Shown here piece by piece: positions 1 through 6,989 of a stretch of DNA of 9,683 bases (positions within the stretch are counted from its first letter, which is position 1; each line of letters opens with the position of its first letter). The position numbers were made by a program, and so were the translations under genes. The notes under the pieces were generated by a model. It saw nothing but the letters and a program-made list of their open reading frames with translations. It was not told the DNA's origin and did not search any database. This DNA comes from Caldithrix sp. RBG_13_44_9 (lineage in GTDB: Bacteria; Calditrichota; Calditrichia; RBG-13-44-9): assembly GCA_001771055.1 (NCBI GenBank), contig MESS01000094.1:1-9683 (forward strand), written 5' to 3'.

Positions 1-717
1 GATTTCAGTAATATTTATCACGAGAATCACCAATGCTCCACAGACATAAAAAATGATCATGACAGGTACTAACCACTCTGTGACCCGCCCAATACTCTTT
101 ATTCCTCCAATAATTACCAGTCCAGTAGCAACCATCATTACTATTCCAGTGATGATTACCGGAACATGAAAAGTAGCACGAATGGCTTCAGCCACCGAAT
201 TGGATTGTACCATATTGCCGATTCCAAAAGCGGCGATGGAAGCGAAGATGGCAAATAATGTACCCAGCCATTTTTGTCCCATTCCTTGAGAGAGATAATA
301 CATGGGGCCGCCGCACATACTCCCTTTTTTATCCTTAATGCGATATTTAACGGCCAGGACAGCCTCTGAATATTTAGTAGCCATTCCTACCAGACCGGTA
401 ATCCACATCCAGAACATTGCACCTGGTCCACCAACGGCAATGGCAGTGGCAACTCCGGCAATATTCCCGGTGCCCACTGTTGCCGATAGTGCAGTCATCA
501 GGGCCTGAAAGTGAGAAATATCTCCCGGTTCATCACTGTTTTCCCGTCGTTTGACCAGGGCCAGATAGAGGGCATGAAAAAGAGTACGGAACTGCAAGCC
601 ACGCAGAATCACGGTTAACCACAGACCGGTGCCGACCAACAGGATGATCAGCGGCCAATTCCAGATAAAGTTACCCAGATTTTGAAACCAGTATTCAATG
701 ATCTTCAACCAATCCAT
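1..717 (-). CDS. agcS: Alanine/glycine:cation symporter (AGCS family), N-terminal half, cut by the window edge
   Basis: The reading frame from ATG at 717-715 runs open to base 1, giving 239 codons; the family is usually about 450-500 residues, so the C-terminal half lies outside the window. By family knowledge this is an inner-membrane secondary transporter that imports alanine or glycine with Na+ or H+. The translation shows hydrophobic segments at about residues 22-38, 84-118, 151-170, 187-206 and 217-237. The AGCS hallmark is visible at about residues 82-105 (GTGNIAGVATA, then GGPGAMFWMW), followed by CGGPMYYL at 135-142 and GGIKSIGRVTEWLVP at 204-218. The start is supported by GGAGGT upstream and by the typical amphipathic family N-terminus. 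It lies 115 bp downstream of the yqeB-like stop, so it may have its own promoter; AGTATA at 752-757 (TATACT on the minus strand) is a possible -10, but no good -35 accompanies it. Family assignment is firm; the substrate is inferred. Confidence 0.93.
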   Translation of the reverse strand, partial: MDWLKIIEYWFQNLGNFIWNWPLIILLVGTGLWLTVILRGLQFRTLFHALYLALVKRRENSDEPGDISHFQALMTALSATVGTGNIAGVATAIAVGGPGAMFWMWITGLVGMATKYSEAVLAVKYRIKDKKGSMCGGPMYYLSQGMGQKWLGTLFAIFASIAAFGIGNMVQSNSVAEAIRATFHVPVIITGIVMMVATGLVIIGGIKSIGRVTEWLVPVMIIFYVCGALVILVINITEI

Positions 718-729
718 TTATTTCTATGA

Positions 730-735
730 ACCTCC
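730..735 (-). promoter_or_regulatory. Shine-Dalgarno sequence of the AGCS symporter gene
   Basis: On the minus strand this reads GGAGGT, a near-perfect anti-16S complement, 12 nt before the ATG at 717. The spacing is somewhat longer than the usual 5-9 nt, but no in-frame start lies closer, so it still fixes the start codon of the transporter. Confidence 0.6.
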
Positions 736-832
736 GGATTTAAAAATCAAAAGTATATGGAGCAATTCTGTGCTTATACCCGGCGATGGCTGGGTGAATT
801 ACCCGACCAGGTTATACAACCGCAGGGATAAA

Positions 833-1669
833 TTATTTTCTGAAAAAATGAAGGGTTTCTTTTAATACCGAACCGGCAACTGCTTTATGTCTATAATCAA
901 ACAAAGTAAAGGCATTGCTTAAAATTCCCTGATAAATAAGAGCCAGAGGTTGTTTTGCTTTAACCAGGCGTCCGCTATGAATGAGTCCCCAGATTTGACC
1001 GTCATATGGTGAGCGAATATGGATTCTCTGGATGGTTCCAATTGCCTCGTGATGTTGAATTTTCTCTCCAATATTCTTATCGGAAATAAAAGTACCCTCC
1101 AGAGGAGAATGAATTTCCTCAAAGGGATATTTGAAGAAATGAGTGTCGAATTCAGGTAAGACTTCAGGTGTTTGAAAGAAGACCTCACCCAGCTGATAAT
1201 TGGATCTGCTTTCCACTGAAAGATGACAGTGGCGATTAATCATATGCCAGGGGTGTAAACCAATGGACAATGCGGCGGATTCGAGTGGGCAATCAATAAA
1301 GAATACCGGATGAGTTTTAATGATGATTTGCGGTTTTAAAATCTCCAGATAATCCGGAAATTCGTTATCCAGAAAGACGGGAAGTGAATGATTGTTGATG
1401 CAAAATTCGATGGAGCGGCGCCATTGTTCGGAAAGACTGGCGGGAGCAAATTGAGACAGGAGATTTTCGTTAATCAATACCGCCTGGATATCCTGAATTT
1501 CTTTCTTGCCAATTAAAACGGCTTCAGAGAAACAAATTGAGCGGCGTAAAGGAGTTTCCTGTGGATGAATAACCATGGCTACAGGAATTCTGGTCTTCAC
1601 CAGTGCAGCCGCGATGGCCGAACCAAATTCATTTCCTCCGAGGATGATCACCAGATCAGCCCGAGTCAT
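833..1669 (-). CDS. yqeB: Divergent YqeB-like protein (selenium-dependent molybdenum hydroxylase accessory family)
   Basis: This 278-residue soluble protein resembles the YqeB/EF2563 family, which co-occurs with selenium-dependent molybdenum hydroxylases; its biochemical role is not well established. The N-terminus has a beta-strand/Gly-rich turn (LVIILGGNEFGSAIA, 6-20) where YqeB proteins carry a GGGDLATG-type motif. LRRSICFSEAVLIGK at 41-55 matches the family's VRRTVAFSEAVYEG region. VESRSNYQLGEV at 152-163 corresponds to the VETNRGHDLG region. The C-terminal half holds two biotinyl-lipoyl-like beta repeats (HSPLEGTFISDKNIGEKI at 187-204; IRSPYDGQIWGLIHSGRLVK at 218-237). Missing or altered are GPGF (here LHPW, 138-141) and the C-terminal DPR / ISDKA-GG-LEA motif (here HKAVAGSVLKE, 261-271). 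The start ATG overlaps the yqeC-like stop (ATGA, 1666-1669), implying translational coupling. Family assignment rests on recalled motif order and length, and function is inferred. Confidence 0.72.
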   Translation of the reverse strand: MTRADLVIILGGNEFGSAIAAALVKTRIPVAMVIHPQETPLRRSICFSEAVLIGKKEIQDIQAVLINENLLSQFAPASLSEQWRRSIEFCINNHSLPVFLDNEFPDYLEILKPQIIIKTHPVFFIDCPLESAALSIGLHPWHMINRHCHLSVESRSNYQLGEVFFQTPEVLPEFDTHFFKYPFEEIHSPLEGTFISDKNIGEKIQHHEAIGTIQRIHIRSPYDGQIWGLIHSGRLVKAKQPLALIYQGILSNAFTLFDYRHKAVAGSVLKETLHFFRK

Positions 1670-2424
1670 CGTGATGAAATCCTCTTGATCATATTCTCTT
1701 TGAGATTTGCCTGCCAGATATGCTTAATCTGATGGGATTGGAGATCCCGTGCAAAGTTGATACAGCGATTTTCCAGTAAGAGATTATTGATGTCAGTAAA
1801 AATGAGGTGAGTCGGCCATTTCTGCTGAAATATTTTATTAGCCCCGCCGGCTGGATCGGTGAAATATTTCAGCATCAATTCATAACTGATCGCTTTATCC
1901 GGTTTAAACTCGGTAAAACGGCTTAAGACCTGTGCCACCTCTCCCAGATCCTGTTCCCCTAATACCTGATCGATCATGTCAAATTGAAAACAGTAAATCA
2001 ACTCCTGCACCAGCTCATATTTAGTAATTTCAGTAATTTCACCGGGAGACAAAAAACTGATGGATTTAGAATTTCCCATGATCAGGAAAAGATAATCAAT
2101 ATACCGGGAATCAGCTAGTTTCTCAATCATCGTTGAATCTACGCCAACCACGAAATGATCTTGTAATTCTCTGCCGGCATAGATGATAGGATTTGATTTA
2201 ATCTCCCGCTCAATTTGCTTTAGTAATTTGTTCTGATCTTTTTGAAAAATAATTTGTCCAGAGGGTGGAAGGATATCTTTCTCAATATTGGTGAGAACGA
2301 CTTTCTTTCCGTTGTGTGCAAGTTCACTGGCCAGCTCATTGATCAGATGACTGCGTCCTTTACCGCCAACGAAACCAATGAGGTGGATCTCGCTATTATC
2401 TATGAGTTGCTGGGAAATCGGCAT
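1666..2424 (-). CDS. yqeC: Divergent YqeC-like protein (selenium-dependent hydroxylase accessory family)
   Basis: This 252-residue protein resembles YqeC, a P-loop-type accessory protein of selenium-dependent molybdenum hydroxylase systems. Family-like features in order are: a strand plus Gly-rich loop LIGFVGGKGRSHLINELASEL (15-35) in the place of the GAGGKTT loop; KKVVLTN (40-46), like the KRVLVTTTT strand; VGVDSTMIEKLADSRYIDYLFL (93-114), like GVDPEWVDRLA..DYVLVE; LSPGE (125-129), like KAPAEHEP; ISYELMLKYFTDPAGGANKI (179-198), like the VLTHPEGGLKG motif; and THLIFTDINN (205-214), like FLNKVD. Two functional motifs are lost: Gly-Arg-Ser follows the P-loop Lys instead of Thr/Ser directly, and the EADGA motif after the DYVLV strand reads IMGNSK. 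It begins 11 bp after the PIN gene stop, with AGGAAAG as a ribosome site, and ends in an ATGA overlap with yqeB. The pairing of both family members in order strengthens the assignment. ATP binding is doubtful. Confidence 0.7.
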   Translation of the reverse strand: MPISQQLIDNSEIHLIGFVGGKGRSHLINELASELAHNGKKVVLTNIEKDILPPSGQIIFQKDQNKLLKQIEREIKSNPIIYAGRELQDHFVVGVDSTMIEKLADSRYIDYLFLIMGNSKSISFLSPGEITEITKYELVQELIYCFQFDMIDQVLGEQDLGEVAQVLSRFTEFKPDKAISYELMLKYFTDPAGGANKIFQQKWPTHLIFTDINNLLLENRCINFARDLQSHQIKHIWQANLKENMIKRISSR

Positions 2425-2435
2425 TTAATTCTTTC

Positions 2436-2855
2436 CTAACTCTCCGGGACAATTTTAAATCCCATTTTACTGTACACCTGATTGGTGGTCATGATGAAAC
2501 GGATATTCCGGCGGTTCATAAGAACCACATTGGCAAAATCAAAGACCGAAAATTGTTCCTCCGGAAACTTTTTAAATAATCTAAGGGCATCCCGCTGGGT
2601 ACGTCGGCCGATCCATAAAAAATGGAGATGGGTTCCTAACCAGGCTTCTTCTAATATCTCAGAAAATCTCAGTGCTTTGGTACTATCATATTGTTTCTTT
2701 AACTGGGAAATTGCATTTCCATAAACAATATTGGTGGTATAAAAACCATGACCACCATCCAGGTAATATTTAAACTGCTCACTGAATCCATGATGCAAGG
2801 GATGGGAACTATCACCCAGAATTATCCAGGCAATCTCATCGATAAAAATTTTCAT
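2436..2855 (-). CDS. PIN-domain protein, VapC-like, with two of four catalytic acids replaced
   Basis: This 139-residue protein is a single PIN domain, the fold of VapC-type RNase toxins that cleave RNA using Mg2+ held by four acidic residues. The N-terminal strand MKIFIDEIAW matches the family's MxxFvDTSAW start, with D6 kept. DGGHGFYTTNIVYGN (33-47) aligns with the family's GGHELVTTNLVVAE stretch, but the expected Glu is N47. ALRFSEIL (61-68) and ALRLFKKFPEEQFSVFDFANVVLM (90-113) are typical, with D106 kept. The closing motif, normally TFDRHFxxAGFxxLP, reads TTNQVYSKMGFKIVP (123-137), so the last Asp is N125. Two of four metal ligands are therefore amide residues. It starts 8 bp after the AbrB-type gene, with a GGGG-containing ribosome site, which is the usual antitoxin-toxin arrangement. 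The fold is clear; RNase activity is doubtful, and a structural or regulatory role, or decay, is possible. Confidence 0.85.
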   Translation of the reverse strand: MKIFIDEIAWIILGDSSHPLHHGFSEQFKYYLDGGHGFYTTNIVYGNAISQLKKQYDSTKALRFSEILEEAWLGTHLHFLWIGRRTQRDALRLFKKFPEEQFSVFDFANVVLMNRRNIRFIMTTNQVYSKMGFKIVPES

Positions 2856-2863
2856 ATCCGCCC

Positions 2864-3058
2864 CTACTCTTCATTCACTTTTAATAATTTGTAAAGAGGA
2901 TTTTTACTGATGACAATTTCCAGGCGTTTGGATTTAATTTTTTTTAAACTGATTTCGATTTTATCACCAGTTCTCAAATCCAATTTATCGCGGACCTCGA
3001 CGGGTATGGTGATGCTGTTATCACTCTTCAATTCACAAACAAAGGTGGTATACCTCAT
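2864..3058 (-). CDS. AbrB/MazE-type small DNA-binding protein (putative antitoxin)
   Basis: This 64-residue protein carries a SpoVT/AbrB swapped-hairpin domain: SITIPVEVRDKLDLRTGDKIEI at 15-36 fits the family's xITIPxxVRxxLxLxxGDxVxF pattern almost throughout. Such proteins dimerise, bind DNA through the beta-hairpins and often serve as antitoxins that repress their own operon. The residues after about 45 (IVISKNPLYKLLKVNEE) form a short tail that could bind the adjacent PIN protein. The gene lies 52 bp downstream of the epimerase stop and 8 bp upstream of the PIN gene. The ribosome site is weak (AGAAGA about 6 nt upstream, after an A-rich run). No earlier in-frame start with a better site was evident. 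Family assignment is secure; pairing with the PIN protein is inferred from adjacency. Confidence 0.87.
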   Translation of the reverse strand: MRYTTFVCELKSDNSITIPVEVRDKLDLRTGDKIEISLKKIKSKRLEIVISKNPLYKLLKVNEE

Positions 3059-3110
3059 TGACTATCTTCTTTTTTTTGAAAAATACGGATTTAGCAAACT
3101 GATTCCAAGA

Positions 3111-4037
3111 TCATTTAGTTAATTTGTTTTTAAAAAATGCCACGGTTTTTGGTATTCCCTCCCCCATTTTCAGGGACGGTTTCCATCCCAGATCATCTTC
3201 AATATACTTACTGCTTAAGACACTGCGCCGCTGTTCTCCCGCTTTAACCGGTGCATGTTTTTCTGCCATATGAATCCCTACTGCCTTTGTTAAAAAAGCG
3301 AAGAGTTCATTCACATTGGTTTCGATACCAGTGCCGATATTATAAATTTTGTTATCCCCTTTTTCCAGTGCCAACTGGTTTGCATTTACCACATCTCCCA
3401 CATAAACATAATCCCGGGTTTGCAAACCATCCCCGTTTATTAGCGGTTGTTTCCCTTCCAGCAATCTTTCAGAAAAGATAGCAACTACTCCTGCTTCTCC
3501 ATGCGGATTTTGCCGTGGCCCGTAAATATTGGCATATCGTAGTATAGTATATTTCAATCCGTAACTCTGCTGATAAAAGTATAAATATTTTTCGGTAGTT
3601 AATTTGGTTATCCCATAGGGTGACAATGGTCGTAAGGGATGTTTTTCATCGGCCGGGAAATAATCCTGTTCACCGTATATCGCTCCACCGGTGGAGGCAA
3701 AGATAAATTTTTCAACGTTATACTTGATACAATTTTGAAGCAGATTGAGAGTACCCAGCACATTCACCTGGGCGTCGTAGATCGGATCTGCGACCGACTT
3801 TCTGACATCCATCTGCGCAGCATGATGATTGACCAGATCGGGTTTCTCTTTCTGGAAGACGGTGGATAATTTTTCATCACGGATATCCATCTCATAAAAT
3901 CTGGCCTTTGCGGGAATATTCTCTCTTTGTCCGGTAATCAAATTATCCACAATAATCACCTCATGCCCCAGCTGGAGATAACGGTCGGCGATGTGAGAAC
4001 CAATAAAACCTGCTGCTCCGGTGATTAGAATTTTCAT
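3111..4037 (-). CDS. galE: NAD-dependent UDP-sugar 4-epimerase (GalE-like extended SDR)
   Basis: This 308-residue extended short-chain dehydrogenase/reductase probably interconverts UDP-glucose and UDP-galactose, or the N-acetylated forms, supplying sugars for surface polysaccharides. It has an N-terminal NAD-binding GAAGFIGSH (7-15), an acidic strand end IVDNL (29-33), HHAAQMDVRKSV (71-82) as in the GalE HxAA.x.V..S region, an active-site strand FASTGGAIYGE (113-123), and catalytic Y141 and K145 in SPYGITK. Substrate-side motifs RYANIYGPRQ (167-176), GDGLQTRDYVYVGDV (202-216) and YNIGTG (232-237) are typical of compact GalE/WbpP-type enzymes, and the length is normal. AAAGGA with about 5 nt spacing supports the start. 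The 133 bp upstream (4038-4170) hold no gene and no convincing terminator, so it may be read from its own promoter or from purD. Exact substrate cannot be told; UDP-glucuronate or UDP-GlcNAc epimerase are alternatives. Confidence 0.9.
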   Translation of the reverse strand: MKILITGAAGFIGSHIADRYLQLGHEVIIVDNLITGQRENIPAKARFYEMDIRDEKLSTVFQKEKPDLVNHHAAQMDVRKSVADPIYDAQVNVLGTLNLLQNCIKYNVEKFIFASTGGAIYGEQDYFPADEKHPLRPLSPYGITKLTTEKYLYFYQQSYGLKYTILRYANIYGPRQNPHGEAGVVAIFSERLLEGKQPLINGDGLQTRDYVYVGDVVNANQLALEKGDNKIYNIGTGIETNVNELFAFLTKAVGIHMAEKHAPVKAGEQRRSVLSSKYIEDDLGWKPSLKMGEGIPKTVAFFKNKLTK

Positions 4038-4170
4038 AAAATCCTTTCGCGTTTTATCATCAAAATTTAAGATAATTAGCCTGCTGTTGAAAGGCTGTGA
4101 CTTAGAACAGATATCAAAAGAAGAATTTCAAAAAACCAGATAGATTTCTCTTTTGTAGAAAAATAACAAC

Positions 4171-5433
4171 TCAGATAGCTCGTTTGGCAATATCAGTCCG
4201 GTAATAAATTCCTGCAAAATGGATCCGCCTCATATTCCAATAAACTGCTTCTAGTGCCTGCCTTAAATCTCCTGCTGCCGCTGCAACTCCTAATACCCGC
4301 CCGCCATTGGTCAGGTATTGTGATCCCTGCCGAACAGTACCGGCATGAAAGACCATAATCTCCGGATCCAGTTGATCCAGACCGCTGATCACTTTTCCCT
4401 TCTCATAGGCATCCGGATAACCTCCGGAAGCGGCAACCACACAAACTGCACGCTGGGCTGCCAGCTTAAGTTTGATATTCCCCAACGTTTGCTGACTGGT
4501 GGCCTGGCAAATTCCCAGCAGATCGCTCTGCAATAATGGCAATACCACCTGGGTTTCCGGATCACCAAACCGACAGTTAAATTCCACTACCTTCGGCCCG
4601 TCCAGGGTTAGCATCAATCCGCAATACAGCACTCCCCGATATTCAATGCCCTCAGACTGTAAACCAGCCAGCACTGGTTCAACGACCTCTTTAATTGCCC
4701 GATCTTGCAGTTTTTGAGAAAGAACCGGGGTCGGAGCATAGCTGCCCATTCCACCAGTATTTTTACCCAGATCTCCATCCAAAGCGCGTTTAAAGTCCTG
4801 AGCTGGTGATAACACTACATAATCTTTTCCATCAGTGATAACAAACAGACTGGCTTCTTCTCCCTCCATGAACTCTTCCACAACTACCTGGTCACCGGCC
4901 TCAGCAAAAATCCGGTCATACATAATTTCTTTTATAGCCGTTTGTGCTGCCGCAATATTTTGACAAACGATACTTCCTTTGCCGGCAGCCAATCCATCAG
5001 CTTTTATCACTACCCTGCTATCTTTATATTTCTTGAGGAACTTGAGTGCTTTTTCATATTCCGAAAATTTTTCAAACCTGGCAGTCGGAATCCGGTATTT
5101 CTTCATGAAATTTTTGGCAAACACCTTGCTGCCTTCCAGCTGGGCGGCAACTTTAGTGGGTCCAAAAACCGCTAACTTTAACGATTGTAAATAGTCAACA
5201 ATTCCTTCTACCAGTGGCTGTTCTGGCCCTACAATAGTAAGATTGATCTGCTTTTCAATGATGAAATCACTGATTTTTTTAAAATCCTGCAACGCGATCT
5301 GGTAAGTTTGCGCAGAGTCTGCTATTCCTGCATTTCCGGGAATACAAAAGATCTGCCGAAGTGATTCAGATTGTTTGAGTTTCCATACCAGCGCATGTTC
5401 CCTCCCGCCGCTTCCCAGTACCAACACTTTCAT
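4171..5433 (-). CDS. purD: Phosphoribosylamine-glycine ligase (GAR synthetase)
   Basis: PurD catalyses the second step of de novo purine synthesis, joining glycine to 5-phosphoribosylamine with ATP. The 420-residue length is full for a monofunctional bacterial enzyme. The N-terminal domain begins VLVLGSGGREHAL (3-15) and has PGNAG (32-36). The ATP-grasp domain follows, with VIKADGLAAGKG (142-153), VVVEEFMEGEEASLF (183-197) and GKNTGGMGSYAPTP (223-236), then VEFNCRFGDPETQ (283-295) carrying the metal-binding Glu/Asn. The C-terminal domain has ASGGYP (335-340) and HFAGIYYRTDIA (405-416), close to the usual FxGxxYRxDI. All expected motifs are present. AGAGGATC stands 6 nt before the start, and the gene begins 8 bp after the TPR gene, so it is probably transcribed with uvrB. 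Other purine genes are not adjacent. Confidence 0.97.
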   Translation of the reverse strand: MKVLVLGSGGREHALVWKLKQSESLRQIFCIPGNAGIADSAQTYQIALQDFKKISDFIIEKQINLTIVGPEQPLVEGIVDYLQSLKLAVFGPTKVAAQLEGSKVFAKNFMKKYRIPTARFEKFSEYEKALKFLKKYKDSRVVIKADGLAAGKGSIVCQNIAAAQTAIKEIMYDRIFAEAGDQVVVEEFMEGEEASLFVITDGKDYVVLSPAQDFKRALDGDLGKNTGGMGSYAPTPVLSQKLQDRAIKEVVEPVLAGLQSEGIEYRGVLYCGLMLTLDGPKVVEFNCRFGDPETQVVLPLLQSDLLGICQATSQQTLGNIKLKLAAQRAVCVVAASGGYPDAYEKGKVISGLDQLDPEIMVFHAGTVRQGSQYLTNGGRVLGVAAAAGDLRQALEAVYWNMRRIHFAGIYYRTDIAKRAI

Positions 5434-5441
5434 AAGATCCT

Positions 5442-6989
5442 CTATGGCTTTGCCTTTAGTTGCGAATTTTTCAGAATATATTTTTCCCTTTCAATGATCA
5501 ACCTGGTATATTCGTCATCGGTGGCTTTGGCCTGCTCTAAAGCATCAGAAGCTTCCTGCCAGGCCTTCGATTCTCTCAGAATCTTGGCATAACCAATGAG
5601 AATCCAGGCCCGCTGGAAATCATCATCGAAATCCTGCAGATCTCTGATAAAAGCTTCAAATAATTGTCTGGATTTTTGCACTTGACCCTTCTGAAAAGCC
5701 AGGCGGGCTTCCAGATCTCTGATCAGGAAGATCAGGTCCGGATTGGCCGGCGACATATGATCCTCATTAATTGCTTTAATCAAGGCCTCAATTTCCTTGA
5801 CAGCCAGAGTGGAGTTAAAGGAATAGACATGATTTTCGGCGATCAGATAATTTCGCATCCACTGATCAAATGGATATTTACCATAAAACCTGGAGATATA
5901 ATACCAATACTGAGTTTCCTGACTGTAACGGATGCTGCCAAAATAATAATCTGCCACTGATTGCCGGGTGCGAATTCCATTCAGCATTCCTTTATAAAAT
6001 GCTATAGCTGACTGATAATATTGGGATTTTCGTAAGGAAGTATCCAGAAGCCGGTCAAAAGATTTTTCGGCCTGTTCAAAATCATTCAAGCGGTAATAAC
6101 AGACTCCCAGGTTGTAATATTTCATTACGATTATTTGTGGCAATTTTTCGATGTAAGACTCGGATACAGAATTAAAATATTTTTCGGCCTGTTCAATTTG
6201 ACCGAATCTTCGGTAATGATAACCAATCAGTAAGGATAGAGCTGGATTTTCCGGATATAATTTATACAGACGCTGTAAGGTAATAAGGCTGTTGGAATAA
6301 GCTCCCTCCAGGAAATAGCGCATTACTGCATAAGTAAAATCACCTTCCACTTTAAAAAAACGACCCTGACGTGCCGTGATCAGTATTTCCTTCATCCCCT
6401 GTTCGCGATTTCCATGAAATCCCAGTATTCCAGCAAAAAATTTGATAACTCCTGGAAGTAAATCCACATAATAATGGAAGATCCCTAATCCCAGATAAGC
6501 ATCATAATAGCTGGAATCAATTTTTACGGTCGCTTCCAGAAAATTTTTTCCACGGCGTCCATGAATAGAGCCTTTAAAATAATTGGAATTAATTACATGA
6601 TAAATTCCCAGCACTCCATGGGAAACTCCCAGATAATAGGCGGCTTCAGCCTGATTACCACCATTATTACGGTAAAATTCACCTTTTTCAATGGCCAATT
6701 GAATGCTCCGCTGTAATACTGAATCCAGATAGGAATTTGTTCGGTCCTGTGAATAGTAGATGGCCGTAACATAAGATTCATAAAAATAACCATGGGGAAG
6801 CAAGGGATATTCTTGCTGTACCTGCCGAAAAACGGTGATCGCACTATCCAAACGGAAATGGTATATTTCTTCCTTACCGCGATCGATTAATCTATTCAGA
6901 TTGGATTCATCGGCCAAAGCCGTCATTATCCAGCCAGAGAAAATGAATAATGATAAGCAGATCCGTAACAGCGATTGGCAGGACTTCAC
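5442..6989 (-). CDS. Secreted TPR-repeat protein of unknown function, GTG start overlapping uvrB
   Basis: This 515-residue protein has an N-terminal signal peptide: K2, then a hydrophobic stretch at about 8-24 ending in ALA, with likely cleavage between A26 and D27; there is no lipobox cysteine. It would therefore be periplasmic or exported. The rest is alpha-helical TPR-like, with helix pairs at about 31-61, 115-170, 249-311 (two clear units, QAEKYF at 267-272 and QAEKSF at 306-311, 39 residues apart) and 425-490. A central segment, GIFHYYVDLLP ... GILGFHGNREQGMKEI (169-202), resembles the SLLP...GF.GDR..G motif of the eukaryotic TTC39/IML2 family; this is a recalled similarity only. The start codon is GTG (6989-6987) inside GTGA, shared with the uvrB stop, so translation is probably coupled; this start is preferred because it gives a complete signal peptide. 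purD begins 8 bp after its stop. Function is unknown; TPRs suggest protein-protein contacts in the envelope. Confidence 0.85.
   Translation of the reverse strand: MKSCQSLLRICLSLFIFSGWIMTALADESNLNRLIDRGKEEIYHFRLDSAITVFRQVQQEYPLLPHGYFYESYVTAIYYSQDRTNSYLDSVLQRSIQLAIEKGEFYRNNGGNQAEAAYYLGVSHGVLGIYHVINSNYFKGSIHGRRGKNFLEATVKIDSSYYDAYLGLGIFHYYVDLLPGVIKFFAGILGFHGNREQGMKEILITARQGRFFKVEGDFTYAVMRYFLEGAYSNSLITLQRLYKLYPENPALSLLIGYHYRRFGQIEQAEKYFNSVSESYIEKLPQIIVMKYYNLGVCYYRLNDFEQAEKSFDRLLDTSLRKSQYYQSAIAFYKGMLNGIRTRQSVADYYFGSIRYSQETQYWYYISRFYGKYPFDQWMRNYLIAENHVYSFNSTLAVKEIEALIKAINEDHMSPANPDLIFLIRDLEARLAFQKGQVQKSRQLFEAFIRDLQDFDDDFQRAWILIGYAKILRESKAWQEASDALEQAKATDDEYTRLIIEREKYILKNSQLKAKP
6063..6196. repeat. 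Direct 17-bp repeat inside the TPR gene
   Basis: An identical 17-base string (tttttcggcctgttcaa) occurs at 6063-6079 and 6180-6196. The copies are 117 bp apart, exactly 39 codons, and both encode the EQAEK part of successive TPR-like units. It reads as a residue of internal duplication or shared codon choice within the repeat protein rather than a mobile or regulatory repeat. Confidence 0.6.

Noticed and set aside
771..815. Short GC-rich hairpins (GGGT/ACCC) between yqeB and the symporter gene
   Set aside because: Stems are only 4-6 bp with bulges and lack a T-run in either direction, so neither a terminator nor a riboswitch can be supported.
3066..3077. T-run between galE and the AbrB-type gene as a terminator or slippery site
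   Set aside because: On the minus strand it reads as an A-run just before the AbrB-type start, with no hairpin before it and no interrupted frame.
4080..4098. AGCCT...AGGCT mini-hairpin upstream of galE
   Set aside because: A 5-bp stem with a 9-base loop is expected by chance in a window of this size.
4116..4154. Possible terminator after purD (AAAAGAAGAAT and ATTTCTCTTTT arms)
   Set aside because: On the minus strand the stem is AT-rich, has a mismatch and a wobble pair, and no U-run follows it. It is too weak to call, so readthrough from purD into the epimerase gene remains possible.
5664..5960. 98-codon open frame on the plus strand
   Set aside because: Antisense shadow of the TPR gene, with no domain, ribosome site or promoter.
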